This document shows, one piece after another, positions 5,918 to 5,997 of a stretch of 5,997 nt of DNA. The DNA is from Candidatus Sumerlaeota bacterium (lineage in GTDB: Bacteria > Sumerlaeota > Sumerlaeia > JADFCT01): positions 1 to 5,997 of the forward strand of contig JAPLSP010000466.1 in NCBI GenBank assembly GCA_026398575.1, in the 5' to 3' direction. Both the position numbers and the translations under genes were made by a program. The notes below the pieces were generated by a model. That model was not told the origin of the DNA and searched no databases. It saw nothing but the letters and a program-made list of their open reading frames with translations. Numbering within the stretch: position 1 is the stretch's first letter; the number at the start of each line of letters is the position of its first letter.

Positions 5918-5997
5918 ATGGCGTTTGGAGTTCGTTTGGAGTTCGTTTGGAGTTCGTTTGGAGTTCCACCTTTAGGTGGTGTTTGGAGTTCAATCTT
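5899..5997. repeat. Hairpin plus TTTGGAGTTCG repeat array, running off the window
   Basis: Two copies of a 35-nt unit at 5899-5933 and 5957-5991 agree at 30 positions; all five differences are transitions. Each contains a 5-bp hairpin with loop TTTA: ccatc/gatgg (5908-5921) and ccacc/ggtgg (5966-5979). Between them stand tandem 11-bp TTTGGAGTTCG units (5924, 5935, 5946), with a further TTTGGAGTTC at 5957 and 5982. The array begins inside the hydrolase gene and supplies its stop codon (5915-5917). It continues beyond the window, so its full extent is unknown. Confidence 0.85.

Noticed and set aside
5899..5997. CRISPR array
   Set aside because: The tandem units are 11 bp without unique spacers, and the two 35-nt units are separated by more of the same repeat.

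Overview
The window carries five protein genes, all on the + strand, separated by short gaps that are largely filled with repeats. The gene content is a membrane protein with a pseudopilin-like domain, a Tat-exported Gfo/Idh/MocA dehydrogenase, a secreted repeat protein ending in a dockerin-type EF-hand, a secreted right-handed beta-helix protein, and a secreted GH43-like five-bladed propeller. Together with intergenic hairpin repeats, this resembles the accessory genome of environmental bacteria of the planctomycete/PVC-like or candidate-phylum type (for example Sumerlaeota/BRC1, Hydrogenedentota, Lentisphaerota). That placement is an inference from gene style and repeat style; there is no rRNA or ribosomal protein gene to confirm it.

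Layout: 1-361 is non-coding. It holds the right edge of one repeat family (1-36), a 141-bp inverted repeat whose arms are themselves hairpins (122-262), and a plausible promoter (275-302). The pseudopilin-like gene follows (362-1288). A Tat-signal oxidoreductase (1335-2712) is complete end to end but broken by one extra C in a CCCC run at 2025-2028. The dockerin-like protein is at 2807-3484. A 135-bp nested inverted repeat (3530-3664) separates it from the beta-helix gene (3722-4801). A 9-bp-period AAGGA tract (4828-4878) leads into the propeller hydrolase (4886-5917). The hydrolase stop codon lies inside the first copy of a hairpin plus TTTGGAGTTCG repeat array (5899-5997, running off the window).

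The genes do not form an obvious single pathway. What they share is location: all five products carry export signals or membrane segments. A Tat-exported sugar-type dehydrogenase and a secreted propeller glycosidase fit polysaccharide or sugar-derivative breakdown outside the cytoplasm. The dockerin-like and beta-helix proteins look like cell-surface or extracellular proteins. The repeats between the genes make one long operon unlikely.

The most interesting points are: a pseudopilin that has lost its prepilin cleavage motif and gained extra membrane helices; a GxAWxxNxGWI repeat protein with a one-handed dockerin; two copies of a 35-nt repeat whose hairpin stem shows a compensatory base-pair change, one of which supplies the end of a protein; a tandem run of Shine-Dalgarno-like motifs; and an octamer, TTTGGAGT, shared by repeats at both ends and in the middle of the window. 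No CRISPR array, tRNA, rRNA or transposase gene was seen.
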